Shown in pieces: positions 18,931 to 28,403 of a stretch of DNA of 28,403 nt. This stretch comes from Daldinia sp. FL1419. Lineage: Eukaryota > Ascomycota > Sordariomycetes > Xylariales > Hypoxylaceae. Position numbers and translations under genes: made by a program. Location: NCBI GenBank assembly GCA_025201765.1, contig MU623608.1, positions 1-28,403 on the forward strand, given 5' to 3'. The notes under the pieces were generated by a model. That model had not been told where the DNA came from. It did not search any database and saw only the letters and a list, made by a program, of their open reading frames with translations. How positions within the stretch are numbered: position 1 is the stretch's first letter; every line of letters begins with the position of its first letter.

Positions 18931-21929
18931 TAAAATTATTCTTATACTTTTAATTAAATTCCTTTTTTAATTATTTTTATAATTAAGTCACCTCAATTAT
19001 ATAAGTTTTTTTTTTAAAAAAGGAGGGTTTTTTATAAAGGATTATAGTGTAATTATGTAATTAAAGTTATAAAACTTTAATAACTTCCATAAAACCAATC
19101 CTTTTAAGGTTTCCACAAGTTTTTTAAAATATAAATAAGCCTTCAGAAATTATTTTCCTATTTGATCAGCTTAAGTTCTCAAATATAAAATTATTAGTTT
19201 TTTTATTAATTTTTTTATAACAATAACTTGGGGTGACAGGGCCAAGATGAAGTCCACTAATCTAACACTTTTTGGTCTGTAAATAAGCCTTTAAAAATTG
19301 TTTTCTTATCTAATCAATTTAAGTTCTTAAATATTTATTTATTTATTTATTTATTATTATCCCGATTTACCTAGAATATATTACAGGTATTTGGTCCATC
19401 TCTTAGTATTTGTTCTGGGTAAGAACCATATTTTAGAGAAAATTTACTTACTACTTATCCAAATAAATTTTATTATTATAATTTTAATTTTATATTATAT
19501 TTTTATTAAAATTTATTTTTTAATAAAAATAATTAAATTTTAATATAGAAAAATATTTTATATATTATAATACCTAAATTATATGAAATAATATAGTAAT
19601 GGCTCAGGTATGGGGTAATAATGAGGTTTAAAATAGCTTTATTGTTTTTTTTTATAAATAATAAAAGCGTTGCTGCATTGTAAAGAGGTTGTTCTGGGGG
19701 AGGGCCGGGGTGTATGCGGTCTTCAACACCACGATATTATATTTGCTCTCCAAAATGGCTCAAAATGGTGCTGCTAACCTGTGGCCCTTCCCGGCTAACC
19801 TCAGTCCTCCTTTTATACCTTACTTGCGTTTTGCAATATTATAATATAATATTACCATACTTATTATATTTATAATCCAATATTACCTTAAAAAACCTAT
19901 TTCATTTTTATATATATATTATATTAAGCAAAAGAAAGTTTATATATTTATAGGTGTTCTATTATCTCCCCAGTTTTGTCCTGTTACAGATTTTCTTTAA
20001 ATGTTTTGGTCCCCTTGCTGGAGATTATCACGGCGTTTTGGACCTAATGCGATACTTTAATATTGTGTTGCGCCAGGAAGTTCTTAAATATAAAGTCATT
20101 AATTTTTAAAAACATAAAATTTTATATAATAAAAATATAAGGTTAGGGTATATCCTATAAAACTTTTATTTAATTAAAATCTATATTTAATATATAAATT
20201 TTTAAATATAAATTTTTATTTAATTAACTTATATTTTTAAATATTAAATCATCAATTTTTCCATTGAAATTTATACAATAAAGTACAAAGCATATCCTAC
20301 AAGAATTATTAAAGTTTTTGTTTAATATATAAACCTTCAAATATTAATTCTTATTTAATCAACTTAAATTCTCAAATATAAAATCATTAATCTTTCCATA
20401 AAAATTTATACAATAAAATGCAGGGTATATCTTATAAAAACTATTAAAGCTCCTGTTTAATATATAAACCCTCAAATATTAATTCTTATTTAATCAATTT
20501 AAGTTCTCAAATATAAAATTATTAACTTTTCCATAGAAATTCGTACAATAAAGTACAAGACATATCCTGCAAGAACTATTAAAGCTCATATTTAATATAA
20601 ATAAGCCTTTCATAATTATTTTCCTATCTAATCAGCTTAAGTTCTCAAACATACAATCATCAATTTTTAAAATCATAAAATTTCATATAATAAAAATATA
20701 GGATTAAGGTATATCTTACAAAAACTATTAAAATTCTTTAAAAATTGTTTTCTTATCGAATGAACTTAAGTTAGGATATACCCAACCATTAATTTTCCAT
20801 AGAATTTTGTATAATAAAACTGTAAGGCATATCTTACAAAAATTCTTATTCAATTTAAATTCATATTTAATATAAATAAGTTTTTAGATGTTATTTTTCT
20901 ATTTAATTAATTTAAATATTTAAATATAAAATTATTAATTTTTTTATAAAAGTTTATATAATAAAAATATAAGGTTAGGACATATCTTATAAAAGTTATT
21001 AAAGTTTAAATTTAATATATATAAATTTTTAAAAGTTATTTTCTATTTAATTAATTTAAATTCTCAAATATAAAATTATTAATTTTCTATAGAATTTTAT
21101 ACAATAAAATTGTAAAAACTCCTATTCAATTAAAGTTCCTATTTAATTTAAATTTTATTTAATTAAAACTCATATTTAATATATAAGTTTTTAAAAATTA
21201 TTTACCTATTTAATTAATTTAAATTAAGATACCCCCAATCATCAATCTTTCTACAAACATTTGTATAATAAAATTATAGGGCATGTTTTATAGGAACTTT
21301 TATTTAATTAGAATTTTTATTTAATATAAATAAATTTTTAAAAATTATTTTCTTATTTAATTAATTTAAATTAAAATATATTTAATTATTAATATTTCTA
21401 TAAAATTTTATATAATAAATTGTAGGGTAAATCCTACAAGAATTATTAGAGCTCTTATTTAATTAAAGCTTTTATTTAATATAAATAAGTTTCTAGAAAT
21501 TATTTTCTTATTTAATTAGCTTCAATTTTCAAAGATAAAATTATTAATTTTTAAAATTAAAGAATTTTATACAATAAAAATATAAGGTTAAGGCATATTT
21601 TATAAAAATTATTACAACTTAAATTCAATATAAATAAATTATTTCTTATTTAATTAATTTAAATTTTTATTAATCAAAAGGATATACTTAATTATAAATA
21701 TTTTTTAAATTTTTAAATTTTAATATGTTTTTTTAATTTTTTATTAATTTATTAATTAATTTATTAGTTTTTATTAGTTCTTATTATTTTTTATTATTTT
21801 TTATTATTTTTTATTAATTTTTATTAATTTCTTATTAATTTCTTACTAATTTCTTATTAATTTCTTATTAATTTCATATAGTAACTTTTTGGAAAAGCTT
21901 CAGTATAATATATTGGACTTCGTCCTGGA
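18931..21929 (+). mobile_element. Family S element S3, interrupted by B5
   Basis: Left end TAAAATTATTCTTATAC; right end TGGACTTCGTCCTGGA. Without the 743-bp B5 insertion and its duplicated target the element is about 2.2 kb, the longest S member, because its satellite array has more units. An internal GACGAAGTCC-type module sits at 19218-19275 (GGGCCAAGATGAAGTCCACT). RIP is strong toward the right half, where units are hard to delimit. TAATATAA lies near both ends and could be a target duplication, but A/T content makes that weak. Confidence 0.7.
19335..20077 (-). mobile_element. Family B retroposon, copy B5 (least mutated, clear TSD)
   Basis: Inserted in a satellite unit of S3. AAGTTCTTAAATAT occurs at 19321-19334 and again at 20078-20091, a 13-14 bp target-site duplication of the kind left by target-primed reverse transcription. 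The (TTTA)n tail (about 19335-19350) lies at the sense 3' end. GC-rich stretches survive at 19665-19800 (GGGGGAGGGCCGGGGTGTAT, GTGGCCCTTCCCGGCTAACC) and 19975-20077 (CCAGTTTTGTCCTGTTACAG, CACGGCGTTTTGGACC, TGTTGCGCCAGG). No ORF. This is the best template for reconstructing the family. Confidence 0.85.
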
Positions 21930-21950
21930 TAATATAAAAAAATAAATTTA

Positions 21951-23329
21951 TCTAGGATAAAATCCAGTATATTATATTGAAACCTTTTTAATAAATTATT
22001 ATGTGAAATTAATAAGAAATTGATAAGAAATTAATAAGAAATTGATAATAATTAATAAAAGTTAATTAGAATTAATAAGAATTAATAAGGTAATTGATAA
22101 GTTAATAAGGGGTAAAAAGAATATATTAAAAATTTAAAATTTAAGAAAATATTTATGATTGAGTACATCTTTATTTGAACTAATTTGACAAAAAAACAAT
22201 TTTTAGAGGTTTATTTATATTAAATAAAAGTTTTAATAACTTCTACAGGATATATCCTGCAATTTATCGGACAAATTTCCATAGAAAAACTAATGACTGG
22301 GGGTATTTTAATTTAAGTTGATCAGATAGGAAAACAATTTTTAAAGGCTTATTTATATTGAATATGAGTTTTAATTAAATAAGAGCTTTACTTGAATAGG
22401 AACTCTTGCAGGATATGCCCTACAATTTTATTATATAAAGCTTTATAGAAAACTAATGATTTTATATTTGAAAATTTAACCTGATTAGATAGGAAAATAA
22501 TTTCTGAGTGTTTATTTATGTTAAATATGAACTTTAGTAGCTTTTGTAGAATATGCCTTGCAGTTTTATTGTACGAAGCTTTATGGAAAATTAATAATTT
22601 TATATTTAAAAATTTAAGTTAATTAAATAAGACTCAACATTTAAAGGCTTATGTATTAAATATAAGCTTTAATTAAATAGGAGTTTTAATTGAATAGGAG
22701 TTTTTGTAGGATATACCCTGCATTTTATTATATAAATTTCTATAGAAAAACTAATAATTAGGTATATCCTAACTTAAGTTAATTAAATAGGAAAACAACT
22801 TTTGAAGGCTTATTTACATATTAAAAAGCTTATAAAAAGGTTAAATTAACGGACTTCGTCCTGGTCCTATTACCTCAATTTATTGTTATAAAAAAATTAA
22901 TAATTTTATATTTGAGAATTTAAGTTGATTAAATAAGAAAATAACTTTTAAAGGTTTATTTACGTATTAAAGAACTTGTAGAACTTTTAATTAAAAAGGT
23001 TAGATTGGCGGATTTCGTTCTAGCCATATTACCCTAATTAATTATTATAAAAAACTAATAATTTTATATTTAAAAATAGAAGTTAATTAATAAGAAAACA
23101 ACTTTTAAAGGCTTATTTATATATTAAAAAACTTGTAGAAACTTTAGAAAGGTTGGTTCTATAGAGGTTAATATGGTCTTATAGCTTTAATTACGTAATT
23201 ATATTACAGCCCTCTATAAACCCCCCCCGCCCTTTTTTTTAAAAAAAAAAAAACCTTATGTAATTGGGGTGACTCAGTTATAAAAATAATTAAAAGAGAA
23301 AGTTAATTAAAAACATAAGAATAATTTTA
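21951..23329 (-). mobile_element. Family S element S4 (inverted)
   Basis: The right end comes first on the plus strand (TCTAGGATAAAATCCAGTAT, a mutated terminal box), and the left end closes at AAGAATAATTTTA. The 11-bp region is at 22005-22110. Units with CTGCAGGATAT and TGATCAGATAGG follow. Two GGACTTCGTCC-type modules lie inside, at 22842-22895 (ACGGACTTCGTCCTGG) and 23000-23050. A C-run then a T-run then an A-run occurs at 23221-23253. Only 21 bp separate it from S3, so the right ends face each other. Confidence 0.72.
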
Positions 23330-23360
23330 TATTTTATAAAAGGTTACCAAATATTAATTA

Positions 23361-25071
23361 TCCAGGACGAAGTCCGGTATATTATACTGAAATTTTCCAA
23401 TAAATTATTATGTGAAATTGATAAGAAATTAATAAAAAATTAATAAATAATTAATAAATAATTAATAATAATTGATAAGAGCTGATAAGAGCTAATAAGA
23501 GTTGATAAGGAATAAAAAAACATATTAAAAATTTAAAGTTTAAGAAATATTTATGATTGGGTGTATCCTTTTCATTAATAAGAATTTGAGCTGATCAGAT
23601 AGGAAACAACTTATTTATATTAAATTTAAGCTCTAATAACTCTTGCAAGATATGCCCTAACCCTACATTTTTATTGTATAAAATTCTATTATTTTAAAAA
23701 TTAACAATTTTATGCTTGAGAACTTGAGTTGATTAAATAGGAAAATAACTTCTAAAAGTTTATTTATGTTGAATAGGAGCTCTAATAGCTCCTGCAGGAT
23801 ATGCCTTGCAATTCATCGTACGAATCTCTATGGAAAAACTGATGATTGGGTGCATCCTAACTTGAGCTGATCAGATAGGAAAACAACTTCTGGAGGTTTA
23901 TTTATGTTGAACAGGAGTTCTAATTGAATAGGAGCTCTAATCGAACAGGAGCTCCTGCAGTTTTATCGTACGAAGCTCTATGGAAAATTGATGGTTGGGT
24001 GCATCCTAACTTGAGCTGATCAGACAGGAAAACAACTTCTAAGGAGCTCTAATAGCTCTTGCAGGATATGCCCTAACCTTACACTTTTATCGTACGAAAT
24101 TCTATTGTTTTAAAAATTGACGATTCTATGCTTGAGAACTTGAGCTGATCAGACAAGAAAACAACTTCTAAGGAGCTTTAATAGCTCCTGCAGGATATGC
24201 CTTAACCCTATATTTTTATTGTACGAATCTCTATGGAAAAATTGATGATTCTATGTTTGAGAATTTGAGTTGATCAAATAAAAATTAATATTTGAGGGTT
24301 TATATATTAAATATGAGTTTTAATTGAGTAGGAGTTCCTGCAGGATATGTCTTGCAGTTTTATTGTATGAAGTTCTATGGAAAATTGATGATTTTATGTT
24401 TGAGAACTTGAGCTGATCAAATTAAAATTAATATTTGAGGGCTTATACATTAAATATAAGCTTAAATTGAATAGGAGCTTTTGTAATTTTATTGTATGAA
24501 GTTTTATAGAAAATTAATAATTCTATACTTAAGAATTTAAATTAATCAAATAGAAAACAATTTTTGGAGGCTTATTTACATTAAATAGGAGCTTTAATAG
24601 CTCCTGTAGGATATGCCTTGTAGTTTTATAATATAAATCTTTATTGAAAACTAACAATTCTATACTTAAGAATTTAAGCTGATCAGATAAGAAAACAACT
24701 CCTGAAGGCTTATTTATGTTCTAAAAAACCTATAAAAACCTTAGAAGAGTTAGATTGGTGGATTTTGTTTTGGCCCTATCACCCCAACTTATTGCTATAG
24801 AAAAACTGACAATTTTATACTTAAGGACTTGAACTGATCAAACTGGAAAACAATTTTTAGAGGTTTATTTATATTAAACATAAAATCTAATTAAATAAGA
24901 GTTTTAATAGCTCCTATAGGCTAATAAGATCTTCCAGCTTCAATTACATAATTATATTATAACCTTCTATAAACCCCCCCCCCCCTTAAAAAAAACCTTT
25001 ATGTAATTAGGGTAACTCAATTATAAAATAATTAAAAAAGAAATTTAATTAAAAATATAAGAATAATTTTA
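23361..25071 (-). mobile_element. Family S element S5 (inverted, least mutated)
   Basis: Begins TCCAGGACGAAGTCCGGTAT, the best copy of the terminal box. The satellite array (about 23590-24900) is the most GC-rich in the window and defines the unit: GGATATGCCCTAACCCTA, TTATCGTACGAATCTCTATG, AAAACTGATGATTGGGTGCA, GAGCTGATCAGATAGG and AACAACTTCTGGAGG. An internal GGACTTCGTCC-type module, mutated here, is at 24745-24800. A run of about 13 C residues at 24976-24988 is followed by an A-run. Left end GAATAATTTTA at 25061-25071. No ORF. Confidence 0.75.
23590..24900 (-). repeat. Reference satellite array of family S
   Basis: About nine units. Each is punctuated by perfect palindromes: CCTGCAGG, TCGTACGA, TGATCA and GAGCTC. 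Two unit types alternate: one with GGGTGCATCCTAACTTGAG before the TGATCA site, the other with TTCTATGCTTGAGAACTTGAG. Units grow or shrink by copies of a GGAGCTCTAATCGAACA-like block. Confidence 0.75.
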
Positions 25072-26825
25072 AAACTTCAACTAAATAATTTAATTATTAA
25101 ACTTAAAAAAATATTAAATTATTTAAAATATAATTAAATAAGAAATTTAAATAACATAAATATTTAAAAAGAATTAAAATAAAAATAGAAAAATAATAGT
25201 ACACCTTTTCCAAATTAATAATATTAATATAGAATTATAATATACCTTAAATAAAAGAAATTTATATAAAATATAATATAAAATAAAATAATATATAAAA
25301 TAATAATATGGTACATTTTAAATGAAAATTATAAAATAAAAGGTATTATTAAAAAATTAAGTATTAATTAATTAATTTATTTATATAAAATTAATAATAT
25401 ATATAAAATAATAAAAATATTATAATTAGAAATAAAATTAAGTTATTTTCCAATACATTTTTATTTAAATATAATAACAATAATAATTAAATTTTATATA
25501 AATAAAAATGGCTTTAACTTTAAAATTTAAAAAATAGGTTAAAGAATTTAAAAATAAATAAAATTTTAAAAACCTAAAAAATAATATGATCTTTCCACTA
25601 TTAAACAAATATTAAATATATATATAATAAAAACCAAAATTAATTAAAATATTAAATAAACAAAATGCTAACACCCTAAAAAAACCCTTTTAAATTATTA
25701 AATAGAAAAATAGGAATGACATAAAAAAGATATCATCATACTAATAATATAATCACTACCCCCTAACAAAAAAATTAATAATTAATATTTTAATTTATAG
25801 AAATATACAACATTAACATTATTATAAATATATATTAAAAAAATAAGATTAAAATCTTTTTTATTTAATAAAAAGATTTTTAATATAAATACTCCTAAAT
25901 ATAAATATAAAAAAATATAATATAATATAGAATTTTTAAATATCCCAAATATATTTTAATATAAACCTATTTTAAATAAAATTTAATTTTAAAATCTTTT
26001 TAATTAATATAAATTATAAAAAAACATTATTCAACCTTAATAAAATCTTATTAATAATTTATGAACTCCTTAAATAAATTTAATTACTTATATATAAAAT
26101 AATATTATAATTTATTTAATATAAATATTTTTAAAAGTTTTACATTATATAAAAAAGAATTTATAATTAAATAAAAAAAATACAAACAATAATATATTAA
26201 TAAAATTCTCTAAAAGAATTACATTTATCCAAAATTATTCTATAATTATTCCAAACCATATTTATTAAAGTTATCCTTTTTTATATTTATTTTTTCATTT
26301 TCCTCCTCACTTTCCTTAATTATATATATTAAGAAATTTTAAATAAAAATAAAAATATTTTCAACAGGAAAATTAAACTTATTAAGATTCAAATTTAAAT
26401 ATATTAAAAAATAATTAAAAATCTATAATAAATCATTATTAAAAAATAATAAAGCATTTAATACCAATTACATTTGTTAAAAAAAAATTATTATAATAAT
26501 AATATATAAAGATAATAAGTATTATTGAAAATAAAACAACACATATATACTTCCTTTTAAAATTAATTCTTTTATAAATTTTATATTATAATTAATTAAT
26601 ATTAATAAAATAAATATAAAAAGAAATCATATTATAAAATAATTACAATATTAATAACATTAAAATAAATAATCCTTTTAAAATTATTAAAATATATAAA
26701 AATTATAGATTTAATAGATAAAAGATTAAATATAATAAAAATAATGATTAAATATTATTAATAATTTTTTAATAAATTTTTTAAAGATTTAAAAATTTTA
26801 AAAAAGTTATAATGAAATTTTAATA
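25072..26825. other. Unassigned decayed DNA
   Basis: About 1.75 kb of A/T with an excess of C over G on the plus strand, like the chromovirus block. No ORF, terminal repeat or tandem repeat seen. Reading the minus strand gave no polymerase, integrase or transposase motif I trust. A less AT-rich patch is at 25724-25766 (ATCATCATACTAATAATA, CACTACCCCCTAAC). Confidence 0.45.
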
Positions 26826-27910
26826 ATTAATTCCTAGAATTATATTAGAACGATATAGCCATATTCTTTATACAATTCTTTATCCTTAATAAATAAACTA
26901 TTTTTATAATACATAATTATAATAGGATTATAATTTGAATATAATATAATATTAAAATATTATATTAAATTTAAAATATTATAATAATTTTTAATAAAAG
27001 AACCAAGATATTAAAAGAAATTTAATAATGAAATAAAATGAAAAAAGTAATAAAATGTTTATAAATATATAAACTTTCTTTTATTTAATATGATATATAT
27101 ATAAAAATATAATGGATTTTTTAAAATAATATTAGATTATGAATGTAATAAGTACAATAATATTATATTATAAGATCATAAAGCATAAACAAAATATATA
27201 AGAACAATTGAGATTAGTTAGAAAAGGTTATAAATTAATAACATTATTTTAAATCATTTTATAAAATAAATATAATATTATAATATTAAAAAGAAGGTTA
27301 TAAAAATAAAAATGGATGATAATTTTTTATAAAAATATAAAATTATTTATATATATTTATATTTAATATAAATTATATACACCCTAACCTTCTTCTAAAA
27401 TAATTTCTTTATAATATAATAATATTTTTATTATTTATTAAAAGAAATTAATGAAACTATTTTGGATTTTATTATTACCTGCAAAAACCTATAAGCTTGA
27501 TTAATTATTTAACTATCATTTAGCTATTCAAATATATTATAACCTTCTTTTAATGTAAAACATTAAAAAAACATTTCCAACATATTTTAGAATATTTTAG
27601 AGCATATATCAATATTCTTACATTACCTTATACCTACTTAAACTACTGTTACATTATTTTATAAAATTTAGATATTCTAATATATTAAATATCTTTTTAT
27701 ATTAAGATTTAATTATTTTTATTAAAAGATAAATTTTAATACGAATATAAAATAAAACTAAATTATAGTAATTTAATTTAATTGGATAGGTAGGAGGTAG
27801 GTTTTCTTTGGAACACAATTTTTACCTGGAATAAATATTAAAAGATGAATTAGATACCTGTAATATATTCTAGTGAGATTGGAGTAATAATAAATAAATA
27901 CTAATAAATA
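26826..27910 (+). mobile_element. Family B retroposon, copy B6 (interrupted by A4)
   Basis: Sense strand plus, about 0.94 kb without A4. The 5' end (TTCCTAGAATTATATTAGAA, then a CGATATAGCCATATTC block) matches the far ends of B1 and B2, so these three copies share the same full-length 5' end. The 3' end has TAGATACCTGTAATATATTC, GGAGTAATAAT and a short AAAT tail around 27886-27910. Confidence 0.72.
27481..27621 (-). repeat. Family A element, copy A4, inserted in B6
   Basis: Reverse-complement copy of A1. Compared with B3, the B6 sequence is split after TTATTACC. ATTACCT flanks the insert at 27474-27480 and 27622-27628, a candidate 7-bp target duplication like that of A2. The insertion point within B differs from that of A2 in B1, so the two events are independent. 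The 10-bp hairpin is degraded. Confidence 0.72.
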
Positions 27911-28038
27911 ATATTATTTTTATATTTTTAATTATATAAATTATAAATTTTTAATATAAATATTTAAATAATAAAACTTTTTAATTTAATATTAATTTAT
28001 TAAAAAAAAATAAGATGGTATATTTTAATTAAATTTAT
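27911..28038. other. AT-rich spacer between B6 and B7
   Basis: Nothing recognised apart from A/T runs. Confidence 0.4.
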
Positions 28039-28403
28039 TCATCTATTTATTGCTACTCCGATTTACCTAGAATATATTACAGGTATCCGGTCCATCTTTT
28101 AATATTTATTCTGGATAAGAATTATATTCCAAAAAAAACTTACTTACCATTTATTTAATTAAATTATATTATTATAATTTTGATTTTATTTCATATTTTT
28201 ATTAAAATTTATTTTTTAATAAAAATAATTAAATTTTAATGTAAAAGAATATTTAATATACTATAATATTTAAATTTTATAAAATAAAATAATAATAATA
28301 TAAATATAAAGTAATAATAAATTTTATAATAATTTTATAATTTTTTTTAATAATTAATAAAAATATTATTATATTATAAAAAAATTAGTTAAAAAAATTT
28401 AAA
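28039..28403 (-). mobile_element. Family B retroposon, copy B7 (cut by window end)
   Basis: Sense strand minus, so the window holds only the 3' part. CTATTTATTGCTACTCCGAT and TTACCTAGAATATATTACAG lie at the tail end, followed by GTATCCGGTCCATC. The copy is collinear with B1 and B5 to the last base. Confidence 0.72.

Noticed and set aside
1..28403. Yeast-type mitochondrial DNA (A/T spacers with GC clusters)
   Set aside because: No mitochondrial rRNA, tRNA or respiratory gene in 28 kb. Gypsy, copia, hAT and mariner-like elements with RIP transitions indicate nuclear DNA.
1..28403. AT-rich protist genome such as Plasmodium or Dictyostelium
   Set aside because: Sister repeats differ by directional transitions and GC-normal islands survive, which fits RIP and not a uniformly AT-rich genome.

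Overview
The window looks like a repeat-only block of nuclear DNA from a filamentous ascomycete. Base composition is extremely AT-rich and dominated by TpA. I find no intact protein-coding gene, tRNA or rRNA. Related repeat copies differ almost only by C-to-T and G-to-A changes, and decoded transposon proteins show the matching pattern (Asp to Asn, Gly to Lys, Thr to Ile, Trp/Gln/Arg to stop). That is the footprint of repeat-induced point mutation (RIP), known from Pezizomycotina. The organism is inferred from this; the species cannot be named.

Layout. 0-1.1 kb: a small structured repeat (family A) and a 259-bp TA-flanked MITE. 1.3-3.2 kb: two members of a large satellite-bearing family (family S). 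3.5-4.2 kb: a 695-bp hAT-type MITE with 36-bp terminal inverted repeats and a perfect 8-bp target duplication. 4.5-6.7 kb: a 100-bp repeat C fragment, then two tandem copies of a tailed retroposon (family B), the first interrupted by family A. 7.5-10.0 kb: a plus-strand Ty1/copia ruin, with a recognisable integrase near 9.6-9.8 kb. 10.0-17.5 kb: a minus-strand Ty3/gypsy chromovirus ruin, in which a candidate LTR, chromodomain, integrase, RNase H entry region and reverse transcriptase can be read in order. It is split at 11.5-12.8 kb by two family B copies. 17.6-25.1 kb: four family S members, two plus then two minus, forming a 7.5-kb inverted-repeat locus; one contains a further B copy with a 13-14 bp target duplication. 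25.1-26.8 kb: unassigned decayed DNA. 26.8-28.4 kb: one B copy carrying an A insertion, and the start of another B copy running off the window.

Nothing here works as a pathway. The biology is a nested record of transposition and RIP. The parts least explained by known families are S (tandem units of roughly 130-160 bp studded with perfect palindromes and ending in a GGACGAAGTCC hairpin box), A (a ~145-bp element that folds as a three-way junction), and B (a ~0.9-kb noncoding retroposon ending in an AAAT microsatellite). These have the best chance of being undescribed, probably lineage-specific, non-autonomous elements.
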